Shown here piece by piece: positions 11,455-22,559 of a stretch of 64,000 nt of DNA. The notes below the pieces were generated by a model. That model saw only the letters and a list, made by a program, of their open reading frames with translations, had not been told where the DNA came from and did not search any database. Origin of the DNA: Atherix ibis (Eukaryota; Arthropoda; Insecta; Diptera; Athericidae); the NCBI GenBank assembly GCA_958298945.1, contig OY282606.1:73457622-73521621 (forward strand). The letters are read 5' to 3'. The position numbers and the translations under genes are program-made. Every line of letters begins with the position of its first letter. The stretch's first letter is position 1.

Positions 11455-12570
11455 AATGATTATTGCAAAATATTGGCTGTAAGGGAAAGTTCTGTCGTTT
11501 TTTTTTTCTAAAGAAAAAACTAAATTTATTTTTCACTTTTTGTTCAAAACTTAATCCAAAATATAATTTTCTTTATTAGTGAAAACTGTCTGTCAGCGTT
11601 CTGGCAGGTTATCCAACCCTCTGGAAAAGAAGACGCAAAGTATTCCTCCACTGCCATTTGGACACCCTCATAATTTATATATTCATTTCCATCAAGAAAG
11701 TTTTGCAGCAACCTGAAGAGATGATCTGGAGAATATGCTGGCTGAGGTAGAGTTTCCCAACCCAACTCTGCAATTTTTTGTACGGTTTTTCTTGCCAAGT
11801 GCGGTCTAGCGTTGTCATGGTGAAGAATTTCACCGTTTCTGTTGTCCAAATATGGACGTTTACGTTGAATTTCTTTATTCAAAACATCAAGTTGTGAACA
11901 GTAACAATTAGCATCAACCGCATAAATTTTCTTTCAGCAACTCATAGTGGACAATACCCTTCCGATCCCACCAACAACACAACATAACTTTCTTTTGATG
12001 CACGCCAGCTTTGGATGTGGTTGGTGGTGTCTCCCCCTTGACACAACCAACCACATCCAAAACTGGCTCCACTTTTCATCACCAGTTAACAATCGGTCCA
12101 AAAACGGTTCGCTTTTGTGACGAGCAAGATTTGAAGAACATATTGAAATTCGATCCATTAAATTTGTTTCGCTTAATTCGTGTGGCACCCAAACAGAGAG
12201 TTTGGACACAAAACCAAGCCTTTTAATGTTCTCTAAAGCGGTAGTCTGATGAATTCCAAGCTTGAAGGCCACTTCTGTGGAATTTAACATGGGATTTGTC
12301 CTAATCATACTGCGTAGCACTTCGTCATTGATATCTGATGGGTTTCCTGATCTGGGTTCATCTTTCAAAGAAAAATCACCCGGACGAAATTTTGCAATCC
12401 ATCTCTAGCATATTCGAGCTGTTAATGCATCTTATCCAAATACGCCACACAAGTTTTTTTTGCCTCCATTGCGTTGTTCCCTTTTTTGAACTCATACAAC
12501 ATACAATGTCACTTTTTCTTCACACATGTTGACTGTTTTATAATACAAGGATAAAAAAACCGACAAAAAT
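11455..12570 (-). pseudogene. mariner transposase, broken copy
   Basis: This is a mariner element on the minus strand. From the 5' side, KFRPGDFSLKDEPRSG leads into the helix-turn-helix half, open at 11934-12368, with DEVLRSMIRTNP, FKLGIHQTTALENIKRLGF and WVPHELSE followed by LTGDEKW (first catalytic Asp). A frame change then leads to 11544-11882, with GEILHHDNARPHLARKTVQK (second Asp) and QPAYSPDHLFRLLQNFLDG, where the APSDY motif that should hold the third catalytic Asp is deleted. The left edge near 11471 looks like a mariner terminus (GGAAAGTTCTGTCG). A 21-bp palindrome at 12011-12060 replaces part of the central coding region. The copy cannot encode a working transposase. Confidence 0.8.
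12011..12060. repeat. 21-bp-arm palindrome inside mariner coding region
   Basis: Arms 12011-12031 and 12040-12060 are reverse complements with one mismatch and an 8-base loop. One arm continues the mariner frame; the other replaces expected transposase sequence. This looks like a local template-switch mutation. Confidence 0.8.
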
Positions 12571-12667
12571 ACGAAAAAATATATATAAGCCATAAATCAT
12601 ACAGTAATCTAACGGTTTAAATCAATTTCAGGGGAATCAGAATTCTCGCTAAGAATCGATAACGCAT

Positions 12668-13676
12668 ACCAGGTGAATAAGCTTAAATCCGCTGTTTGGT
12701 TAGCGTGAGTGAGCGTATTAAGCCACCATGGACACGCCATACTTTTTTTTATGAGTTTGACATCTGTCAATATTAATCAGTACACATTGGCAGCAATTTC
12801 GTATAACAACATACATTTTTCCTTTGGTAATCATATCTAATTTTGTGCCAGAAAAAGAGCATATGCGGGAAGCTCTGCTTTTCTGCTTCAATTTGATGAA
12901 ATCGGCTCCCGAATCGCATCGAATGCTTATGGAGGCCTATGGTAACAGTGCTTTATTGGAAATAACATGCCGAGATTGGTTTGTTCGGTTCAAAGACGGC
13001 AATTTTGACTTGTGGGACAAGAAGCGTGAAAATCGGCCTAGGAAGGTTGAGGACCATCAATTGCAGGCCTTCTGGACGAAGACGATACCTAATCGCAAAA
13101 AATACTTGCGGAGCAATTGGGTGTTACTCAACCAGCCATTTCCATGCATCTTCGTGCCATGGTGAAGATTGAAAAGATTGGAAAATGGGTGCCGTATGAA
13201 TTGAACGATAGGCAGATGGAGCGACGCCAAAATACATGCAAAATCTTGCTCGCCAGACAAAAAAGAAAGTCGTTCCTGAATGGGATTATGATTGGCATCG
13301 AAAATCCTAAACGCAAAAAATCGTGGGTTGATCACGGCCAACCATCAACATCTTCCCCAAGACAAAATCTCTTCGGACGGAAGACGATGCTGTGCGTTTG
13401 GTGGGATCAGCAGGGTATCATCTATTATGAGATATTGAAACCTGGTGAAACTGTCAATGCCCACCGCTACCACCAACAACTGATCAAATTGTACCGTGCT
13501 CTGCGTGAAAAAAGGATTGATTATCAACAAAGACATGACAAGCTGATTTTCCTCCACGACAACGCACCATCGCACACGTCAAAAATGGTCCGAAACTACT
13601 TGAAGCCACTAAACTGGGAGGTGCTACCCCATCCCGCTTATTCACCAGACCTGACCCTTTCGACTACTTTTTTTGG
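12668..13676 (+). pseudogene. Mos1-like mariner transposase, broken copy
   Basis: This is a plus-strand mariner related to the mauritiana/Mos1 group. The frame starting at 12824 reads FVPEKEHMREALLFCFNL and continues through the helix-turn-helix half with KVEDHQLQAF. A frameshift near 13070 moves the reading to a second frame with GVTQPAISMHLRAM, KWVPYELNDRQME, KKSWVDHGQPS, MLCVWWDQQGIIYYEILKPG and LIFLHDNAPSHTSK (second catalytic Asp). The first catalytic motif, normally TGDEKW, has become IMIGIENPKR, and the third is lost where YSPDL runs into TLSTTFF. The 3' end is replaced by pieces of another mariner at ~13677. The 5' limit at CCAGGTGAATAAG near 12668 is inferred from resemblance to mariner termini. 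Confidence 0.8.
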
Positions 13677-13904
13677 TGCGAAATTCGTACCAAAATTGTT
13701 CAATTTCGACCAAAATCGAAGACGAGCCAAAATACGTGCAAGCGAAGCAGCTGTCAAAAATTAACTAAACATTCAATATGGCCGAACTTGTCGGCAATAT
13801 TGAGAGACATGAGTATCAACATAACGCCATAAAAAAATCAAAAATCGAATACACGTAACCTGCGGAAATTCAAAATTCGCGATACTTTTTGAACAGACCT
13901 CGTA
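13677..13904 (-). mobile_element. mariner family B terminal fragment, rearranged
   Basis: The segment ends in a terminal repeat reading TACGAGGTCTGTTCAAAAAG on the minus strand, the same terminus as the mariner at 25.35 kb. About 190 bp of the 5' untranslated part of that family are present on the minus strand. Just before it, at ~13677-13716 on the plus strand, is KFVPKLFNFDQN, an internal transposase motif of the same family in the opposite orientation. The fragment is therefore an inverted chimera with most of the element deleted. Confidence 0.7.
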
Positions 13905-14445
13905 TTGGGTTGTTCGGAAAGTAATTTCGTTTTTTTAAAATAAAAATGAAAGACGATTTTCTTATAGTGAATTAATATTTTGTTCAAGTAAATATTGTCC
14001 AGTCTGATCCAATACCTTTTGCCATCTTTCTGGCAGGAGCATGGTTCCACGCTCATAAAATGTTTGTTCTGTGCTGTCAAAAAACTGATCCTAGTGATTT
14101 TTGACCTCCTTTTTGTAGAGACCGGAACAAATGATAATCGGAAGATGCTAGGTCTGGAGAGTATGGTGGGTGTGGCAATATAGCCCATCCAAACTTTAAA
14201 AGCTTTTCCCGAGTGGTCAAACTTGTATGTGGTTTCGTATTTATTCTGTTGGAACACTATACCTTTCCTATTGACAAATTTTGGCATTTTTTCTTTAAGT
14301 GAATTATTTAATTTGTCCAACTGATGACAGTACACTTCAGAATTGATCTTTATGTTGCCCGATAGAAGCTCAAAATAAACGATTTCTTTGAAATTACACC
14401 AAACAGATAGCATAACCTTTTTTTCAATACGAGCGTTTTTTTGTA
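13905..14445 (-). pseudogene. mariner transposase remnant
   Basis: Directly abutting the previous element, a terminus TTGGGTTGTTCGGAAAGTAA begins at 13905, in the manner of mariner ends. The minus-strand frame to 14413 reads MLSVWCNFKEIVYFELL, VYCHQLDKLNNSLKEK and FVNRKGIVFQQN, the central catalytic region of a mauritiana-like mariner. After that the coding order collapses; traces of the C-terminal part (for example a D-to-N altered HQDN motif and a PAYSPDL-like tract in other frames) can be followed back to ~13990. The N-terminal half beyond ~14445 is missing. It is a dead, truncated copy. Confidence 0.7.
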
Positions 14446-16378
14446 CAATGTTGCTTGAACCAATATGAACTTACGGTATGGGTTCAAGCGTAGTATTCCA
14501 ACTACGAATTGTCAAATAATTTATTTAAATTATATCGCACGCTAATAGAAAAGTACAATAAGAATATCTACAATTTCTAATTAGAACTTCCCACTAACTG
14601 CTTGTCTCTTATTTCGGTACCTTTAAAAAGGGACCCTATTAGAAATAAGCCTAATATCAAATAACCATTTCGTAAATCGTATTTTTATATAATACACCAC
14701 AACGAACACGTGTAAAATTAATCATTCACAATGACATATTTGACTAGTTGTCAAGGTGTTGTCTACCTTCCTTAATTTGATTGCGTACATCATTTATACT
14801 TCGTGTTATTTTCAATTCTTCTTTTTTGAAGATTCTCTCTTAAAAACGTATACTTAAAAAAAAAGAAAAAAAAATCTCCCTTACCAATCAGTCGCATATC
14901 TAATTTCATATCATATCAAAGATAAATTTGTTCAGATAGAATTTTTTATTGTTCCTGTTATTAAATTATTAAATCCATCAAAGTTGACGCAATTGCGTGT
15001 AGATTATTTATAGTGCCTTGAATTCTTTCTGGTTTAAAAGATAAGCCAGTTATGCTGGTTGAATGGCTGGCTGGCACGGATAAGTGATTGGTTGACTAGT
15101 TACCTGTGCTGTAGATGAGCTATTAGCCTAGCCTAGCGTGCTGCTTGCTTTTCTTCCTTCGATGGGATAGTTAACGAGTGACTGGCTGACTAGTAGGACC
15201 TGTTTGGATTGTAGCATCGATTTTCTGACTTCTATTGTCGTCGCCATCAGTTTCTTTATCGTTATGATCTAAACTTTCAGACAAGATTAAATAATATCCT
15301 ATTTAAAAAAAAATACTTATAAAAATCTCTTCAACGAAAAATAAAAAATAAAATGAGTTCTTCCCTTGTTTTTATCTTTCATTCGAATACATTTCCAACA
15401 AAAACATCTAAACTTCTAATAAAAACACCTTCACTCATTCACGCGTATATTATCCAATTTGTTCGTAAATTACAGCACTTCCTTTATTATATTTTCTTAC
15501 GAGAAATAATGTAATTTCATTTTTATGTTAGTAAATTACAAGTAGTACAGCAGGTAGTTTTTTTTTGAATTTGTTATTATAATCGAAAATGCAAAAACTA
15601 ATGTTTAATCCTGTTTTGTTTTGTATTTTACTTTGGTATATCCCAAATCATAACTTTTAATAGGTATTAATGACTGTTGGTATTACTTTGATAGAAAACA
15701 ACACCTATTTTAGTTAGCCTAGGTCCATGGTGCTGAGTGTAGGATACGCTCATCAATTTAGCTGGCTCATAACATCTGCTCTCGATGAAAGAAAAATATA
15801 TTGTAGCTTTCCAAAAGTTTGTCGATAATTACTGATGGTGCATTATATAACAGCAAGTATTATGATCTAAGTACGCTTTCAAATCACTGTAAGATATTTT
15901 GAAACTTATAATAAAATTGCTGAATTTCAGATCTGCACACGGCTTAAACAAAATAAATTTCTTTAGAGCTATTAAAGGAGGTAAATTCGATGTATAATCG
16001 ATTGCTTAAACGAGTACAACAACGTCCGATTGCTAAGTCGTGAAACAGTCCTTTAAAAATTCGAAAAGTGTTTTAATGAAGCTAAGTTTTTTTTCAAAAA
16101 TGAGGAAATCATAGTCTCATTTATACTAATATTAACAAAAATTTCATTCACAATAATAACTTAAAGTTTATTTTTTGAAAGTTTTTTAATAAAATTTTGA
16201 AAAACTCTTTTTTTTTCTTTATTGTTTTCTTAATAACAATGGTATGGAAAAGTCTATGGACCCATTTTATCTTTTCGGACCACATTGTTAAGTCATTGCT
16301 AATTGTGCTTATTTAAATGAATAAATTTTAAAAAATAACTACTCTGCTTGTGAGACAGTCGATATATACATATATATG
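14446..16378. other. AT-rich intergenic DNA, no gene seen
   Basis: I see no supported gene. Part of 15040-15200 is less AT-rich, with GGCTGGCTGGC-like tracts, and may be single-copy fly DNA. The rest is AT-rich with A and T runs. Confidence 0.4.
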
Positions 16379-16610
16379 TACGAGGTCTGTTCAAAAAGTA
16401 TCATGAATTTTGAATTTCCGCGGGTTACGTATATTCGATTTTCGATTTTTTGCGGCGTTATGTTGGTACTCATGTCTCACACTTATGCCGGCAAGTTGGG
16501 CCCTTTTGAATATTCAATTAATTATTGACAGCTGCTTTGCTTGCACGTGTTTTGGCTCGTTTTCGATTTTTCCCCATTCCCAAAAATAGATCAAAGAATC
16601 TGTGTCGGGA
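16379..16610 (+). mobile_element. mariner family B, solo 5' end
   Basis: It begins TACGAGGTCTGTTCAAAAAG and continues for ~230 bp with the 5' untranslated sequence of the 25.35-26.60 kb mariner, up to the start codon context ATAGATCAAAGAATCTGTGT, then diverges abruptly near 16605. No transposase follows. It is either a deletion product or a broken end. Confidence 0.75.
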
Positions 16611-18009
16611 GCAGTTAAACAACTGATTCCTAACTAAGCTCTATCAACCCCGTGTGTCTTCGTTTGAACGAATTTTGATTAAAATTTTGTTCGTCTTTAT
16701 CAACCACCTTACATTCCTGATAACCTCTTAATAGATAGCCATAGTTAGAAGCAAGGACTTAATAATCGTTTTAAAAAAATGCCGATTTAGTTTTAAAAAT
16801 TGAAAAGCTTCAAAAATATACTTCTAATGACACACTCCCTACAATCGTACTTTATCATTTTCTCAACTTGTCGTCTTTTTTTATTATTTCAGTTTTTGCA
16901 CGACCTTTTTTTTGGATTACCAAATTTTCTTAGGACCTTACCTATAATTAACTAAAATAACAATATAAAAAGCCAGGGGCAAGATACCGTGTAATTAAAA
17001 TAGCAGCAAAAAGAAAAACAGAGTTAAAAAAATCAAAAGCGCTTTTCGATAAAAAAAAAGAAACGGAAACAAAAAGAGATGCCTGCAAGACCCATTAAAA
17101 ATATTATCATTTCCGTTTAAATGAAATAATTTTAAAAAAAGTGTAAACAATTTTCAATATTACAACAATGGCGAAATTACGGTACTAAAAACCAAAAAAA
17201 AAATCACAACCGTCAGCAAAAATTCTTCCAATACTTTTGCAAAAAAAATCGTCCATATACAAATGGGAATACCCAAGCACACATACATACCCATTCGTAC
17301 ACTGACCTTTATTTTTTGAGAAAATTTGAAGAAAAATAATCGTTGACCTTGCGCCGGTGTAAATAACCTGTCCGTCCATTGTTTTTTTTGCTGTTTCGTT
17401 CTTTTTCCAAGAAAAAAAATTCCACCGACATTGGAGAATTATTGATGATGAGTTTGAGAACGGAATTGTACCAGAGCAGCAAAAAAAAAACCGCAATAAT
17501 AATGGAGGAAAAAATCATTAAAAAAAATCAAAACAATAAAAGAAATTCAATAATTATGAAATAATTCCGAACAGGAAGTTAGTCAGTTTTCCGTTCTTTT
17601 TTTGTGCTTTTTTTCTATTATTTATTTTTTTGTCTACTTAACGGATTCTTAACTATTATTTTTGCACTTTTTATATTATATTTTTTTTAGGTTAGATCAT
17701 ATTTTTTTTCTGATTGTTAACTTTTTTCAGCTTATCAGCAAAAAATTATTGCTCACTTCCGATGTGCAGAAAGGATTGTACGGTATTAAATATTATTTGT
17801 CTTGTTTATTTTTAGAAAAATTGTCAATAACACTTTTCAGAAAAATTTCTTAGACTTTTCCAATTATAATAAATGAAGATGCCCAAATGGAGAAAATTTT
17901 TTTGAATGTAAAATAGTATCTTTAATGAGAAAAATGCTTTGAAATTGTTTAAACAGATAAAATGCTTATTTAAAAACTAAAATTGTTTAAACATATAAAA
18001 TGCTTTGGC
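16611..18009. other. AT-rich low-complexity DNA, no gene seen
   Basis: Long homopolymer A and T runs dominate. The open frames at 17185-17564 are low-complexity products of those runs and overlap on both strands. No gene is supported. Confidence 0.45.
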
Positions 18010-19060
18010 TCCCAATCATCATAATCACCAGCGTGACAGTACGATATCCGGTCGAAGGTTGCTCAACCGAAGAGCTCAAGCAGTCGCGGCTTCGGGCCGT
18101 GGTCTTTCAATTCGACCCTTTTCACGTCCTGTCTAAGGCCCTCGCTCCACCGAAAGCACTCCCAGAAAGTTTTTGACGTCCTGTCTAAGGCCATCGCTGC
18201 ACCGGAAGCGCTCCCAGCATATTTTTGACATCCTGTCTAAGACCATCGCTCCACTGGAGGTACAGGACACACCAGGTGTTCTGAGACCATAAATGGGATC
18301 AGTAAATGCATTCAGGGCAGGATCTTCCTCATCCATGTTGATGTGCCCAGTTCATCACTGTCTATTGAGCTTCATTTTATCCATAGGAAAGGTATCGCGG
18401 TAACGCTCTCGAATTTTTTCTTAGAAGAATCCTCCTTTCGAAGGAAGAGAAGCGTTTGCAATGGTTTTTGCTAAGAACCCGAGTTTCCGACGAATACATG
18501 TAGATTGGTAAGACTAGTGTCGTGTATAACAGTAGCTTCAATGTTATGGTCAGAATTTTTGAGCAGAATAATTGAAACTCTATTGGCTCCAAAAGCATTG
18601 ACCCAAATAAGGAAATTATATAACTTTTTCGAAGCTATAATCTCCTACCGATATACGACTCGTACACTTGTTTTCGAAGCCAAGGATCGAAAGCCTCCCG
18701 TACAACTCCTTCTGATTGACACAAAATGTCGATGTCGTCGGCGTATGCTAAAAGCTTAATATGCTTAATGGAGACAGCACCTCTTCTACCGTGAGTCATA
18801 AATCATATTTTTTCAGCGCCAGATTAAAGAGACAGGACGAAAGTGCGTATCCTTGCCGGAGACCATTATGGATGTTAAATGGTTCTGCAAGTGATGCAGG
18901 TGCTTTTACTCTTCCTCTCACACTAGTCAGTTTCAATAATGCGTCTAATCAATTATTCTGCGATGCCAAATTCGCTTATGCATATGTTAAGTTCTATCCT
19001 GGCTATGCTATTATAAGTGACTTTAAAGTCGATGAACAGATGGTGGATATGTTGACCATA
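18010..19060 (-). pseudogene. RTE-like LINE reverse transcriptase remnant
   Basis: Reading the minus strand from ~19060, the sequence encodes a decayed non-LTR reverse transcriptase. NGLRQGYALSSCLFNLAL (motif B, normally GLRQGDALS) lies near 18.85 kb and LLAYADDIDI (motif C, both catalytic Asp kept) near 18.74 kb. Further on, at 18598-18377, is LLLYTTLVLPIYMYSSETRV, the region after the thumb, and at ~18320 DEEDPALNAFTDPIYGLR, the C-terminal motif of RTE-like elements. Stops and frameshifts separate the blocks. The tail carries a 51-bp tandem repeat (18129-18260). The clade is inferred from these motifs only. Confidence 0.7.
18129..18260. repeat. 51-bp tandem repeat, ~2.5 copies
   Basis: CTGTCTAAGG-type anchors occur at 18129, 18181 and 18232, giving a period of 51-52 bp. 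The repeat lies in the C-terminal coding tail of the LINE remnant and keeps frame, producing a repeated ~17-residue unit with RFRCSDGLRQDVKN at its core. Confidence 0.75.
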
Positions 19061-19484
19061 TTCTAACAGTTTTTACATATACTACCGCTGAGAGAAGATC
19101 TGATGTGTTGCTGATTTTTCTAAAGTCAAGCCTTTCTGGCCAAACAAATTTTTTGGAGGAAAGAGGCTATCCTGCCTAGTAATATAGGGAAGAGTGGAAT
19201 ATATAATCGATTAACAATATAATCACTCGAAAATTGATTTGAAAAATGGTATATTTGACCAGAAACGATACTTTGCCAGCCAACAGAATACATTTTAGTA
19301 CAATCCAGGACCTATTTTAGACAGACTTGGTTATTCCGTTCGAAACTTAATATTAAAAATACGTAACTTCTTAAGCAGAAAAAATAACTTGGCTATATTA
19401 TTGGTAGTTTCCCATTAAAAAGTAGGACGAATCACAGAATAAATTGCGAAGCGTTGAAAAATTGATCAGTTAATATTTGACATA
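19061..19484. other. intergenic DNA, no gene seen
   Basis: No gene or element is supported between the LINE and the next transposase remnant. Confidence 0.35.
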
Positions 19485-19960
19485 TGTCAAGATGAATCTC
19501 TTTACAGTTGGAGAGCATGTTAAAATTGTAAGACTTTGTGCTACGATAACTGTCAATATAGTCATTCCAAAAAGGATTCTATTAATCGAAGGGAAAAGTT
19601 TGGCGAATGCAAATATTCCAGCATATTGAAAAAATTACTGTTTGATGTGCATTTTAGGCTGGGAGCATAATTGGTCCTTATTTACGATATGATGCTCTTG
19701 TTGCATTAACTTTAAATAGTGACCGTTACTGACAGATAATATGAAGCTTTCTCTACCCGAAATGGGAAGGGATGAATTTGAATGGAAACATAGTCTCCAA
19801 GGTCATGTGATTTAATGCTACTTCATTCTTTTATAAGCATATATGTCAGATTATTGCTATATGCAAACTCAAAATAAAGAGAGGCCATTCGACGATAAAG
19901 TGATGGAAAATTTGATTATTGGTATTTAATACATAATACCACAAAAAATTTCAAATTCGA
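19485..19960 (+). pseudogene. Tc1/mariner-superfamily transposase (DUF4817 type), internally deleted
   Basis: Three blocks of the DUF4817-type transposase are readable on the plus strand in different frames. FTVGEHVKIVRL is the N-terminal helix-turn-helix start. AGSIIGPYLRYDALVALTLN near 19.67 kb is the segment just after the first catalytic region. PRSCDLMLLHSFISIYVR near 19.80 kb corresponds to the PRSCDLTPLDFFLW motif with the third catalytic residue. The intervening sequence is deleted. It is the shortest of the four copies in the window and cannot be functional. Confidence 0.65.
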
Positions 19961-20130
19961 ACCAAACAATGCTCTTTTAAAAAATTTAAATATACTCGGA
20001 TGTTATTGCATGTACTTGTGTCTTTAAAATATTAAATAATTTCACAACGTATCGTAATACAGGAAAAAATAACCCCGTAACGAAGGATGGGAGTCAGGTC
20101 CGGCTATTGGCAGCTGACATAATATAAGAA

Positions 20131-20427
20131 GGGTTTTCGAATAAGAGTGATATGATTTCTTTTCAACAAAAAAAACACACTAATTATTAAGGAAATTCAA
20201 ATGTTTTTTATTTAATATGAAGTACAATCGATACAATGAAGTTCTAAATAAAACGTCTAAATAATATAATAAAATTGAATAATTTTTGAACGTTGTTCTT
20301 ACGTATATCTCTTCGTGATAAAATTGTAAACATTACCAAATACAATGAAAAAAAAATGACAGATCATGACATATTACAAATGGCCGAAACGTCACTTAGA
20401 AATCATATCACTCTTATTGGAAAACCC
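20131..20427. mobile_element. MITE, 297 bp, 30-bp TIRs
   Basis: Arms 20131-20160 and 20398-20427 (beginning GGGTTTTCGAATAAGAGTGA and its reverse complement) match over ~30 bp with one mismatch. The ~240-bp interior is AT-rich and noncoding. The right end is followed by TA; the left flank is AA, so a TA target duplication is only half preserved. Size and structure fit a nonautonomous Tc1/mariner-type MITE; the superfamily is inference. Confidence 0.7.
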
Positions 20428-20969
20428 TATACTTCATTTTACGAGTATTCACTGTAAACACTTCTGATCGATACTTTTACCTATTGTACAATATTTAATG
20501 AATTGTTGTTACGACTCCATGTTTGGCCAGTGTTGATATACCATATTCTTGAGAAACTTTGAACCTTAGTAAGAATTATTACAAACACTTGGTATCGTTG
20601 GGAGCAACTGCAATTTTAATTGGAAAATAATATGATTTATTTTTCCATAAAGTAGAAATTTTCGATGAGGCAAAAGCGTTTTAATTTTATATAATATATT
20701 GTAGTAATGAACATTTACCCTATTCTCTACTGCCGTAATTTATCACCAACGTTGCGAAATATTCACCGATCAATTACATTCTCCTCTGATAGGAGATTAA
20801 TTAAAACCATCCTTCTCAGAAAAAAAAATAAGTCTTTTGAACGATTCTTCAGAAGTAGCAAGGTCGAATTCCGTACAAGCAGAAACAGAAATACACATTC
20901 GGTTAATTGGTTCATACAATTGGTCGAGTCATCTAAATAAAACCATATTTGCAAGATCCTGACAGTCAA
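20428..20969. other. intergenic DNA, no gene seen
   Basis: No gene or repeat is supported. The overlapping open frames at 20707-20969 on both strands have no recognisable motif. Confidence 0.35.
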
Positions 20970-22305
20970 TATTTGAGTTTAAAAGTTGGTAGTATCCTGC
21001 ACACAACCTATTTTCCTTTACTCTGGAAATTTACTATCATTAAAATGATCCCTAAACCAAATAAATCCATTAATTCTCCTTCCTCCTATAGACCTATCAG
21101 CCTCTTACCAATCCTTGGTAAGATTTTTGAAAAACTCCTATTAAAACGACTCTACCTAGTTCTAGTTAATGAAAAAATTATTCCTGATCAACAATTTGGC
21201 TTCCGATCTGAACACTCCACTTTTCAGAAATTCCATCGCATTGTTGATCACATTGCATCCTCTCTTGAGAGGAAAAAGTATTTCCCTGGAGTATTTTTAG
21301 GTATCTTCCAAGCTTTAGATCGTATGTGCCATCCTAGACTCCTCTGGATACTCAAGAGGTTTCTTCCTTCAACACACTACCTTATTATAAATTCATATCT
21401 CTCCTCGGAAATATATCCTATTCTAGCCGGAGTCCCATAAGGTGGTATTCTTGGTCCCATTTTATATAATAATTATACCCATGGCATCGCATCTGATCCT
21501 AATACTATCATTGCTTCTTATGCAGACCATACGGCCATACTTGCTACCCATACAAATACTGACATATCTTCCAACAATTTACAATCCCATATACATAACC
21601 TTCAATTTCTGGTTCAAGAGATAGAGAGTGATGGTAAATGAACAGAAGAGTGCTCAGATCACTTGCACACTTTGTCAAGGAAAACCTGCCCCTTTATACC
21701 TTAATAGCAACTTGATTCCTCAATATGATAAAGTACGTTATTTGGGACTTCACCTGAACAAGAGATAAACATGGAACCCACATACTAGACTAAAAAGAGT
21801 TGAAGCTAACAGACGTTACACTACTGGACAAACGCTCAAAACTAACAATACAATTATAAAACCTATTTGAACATATGGAATTGAAATTTGGGGTTCAACG
21901 AAACGGTCCAATTCCTATCGCGACCAGGCCTTACAATCCAAGATCCTCCGTAAAATTGTTAATGCCCCCTTTGGTGTTCGTGACAACGTAATACATCGTG
22001 GTCTAAATGTTCTCTTTGTTCAAAACCTATGCATTTCCCGCTATCAAAAATTTCACTTCCGTTTATCCTATCATCATAATCCACTTGTGAGAGAATTGTC
22101 CTGTACTGCCCTCCACAAAAACACTCAGCGGAGACTTAAAAGACAATAGCATAGAGATTTTCTAGAGGAATCTAACTTCCATTAGTTGGAGAAATGCCGT
22201 GGTTACTCCCACTTCATGATGCACAAGATTGTTAATTAAAATGTTATGTAAATCTGCTTGTTATAATATAATTGTAGTTGCAAAAAAAAATAAAAAAGCA
22301 ACTTT
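20970..22305 (+). pseudogene. Jockey-like LINE, 5'-truncated, dead
   Basis: This is a plus-strand copy of the Jockey-like family. The frame at 20949-21440 carries FPLLWKFTIIKMIPKPNK, SYRPISLLPILGKIFEKLLL, QQFGFRSEHST and ILAGVP, ending at a stop within motif B (GVP then TAA). Downstream the frame can be followed with interruptions: the motif C tract reads YADH instead of YADD, then RYLGLHLNK, WGSTKRSNSYRDQALQSKIL and RRLKR near 22140. A ~30-codon gap after NSYLSSE removes the FQVNES region. The 3' untranslated sequence and an A-rich tail end at ~22305. The 28.85-29.85 kb copy shares the YADH change and the gap. Confidence 0.85.
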
Positions 22306-22559
22306 GCGTCTTTTTTTAAGCGTAAGCCTTTTAAGTAAATTGGAAATTTACTATGTTTGAGAATCATTTTGCTGATTGAAATTGTCCAAAGTAAGGAAAA
22401 ATATATAAAAGTGTGGTGGAATGATGTTACCATTAAGGTACACAAGATGACGCAAAATATAGAATAGAATTCTTTATAACATTTTTATTTAAGTGATAAT
22501 TATTATTTTTATTTTTTATAAATATAGTATTTTATTGGGAAATATTTTGAGTTTAATTA

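Noticed and set aside
17185..17564. Both-strand open frames, one rich in Phe and one in Lys
   Set aside because: Low-complexity A/T runs; no domain.
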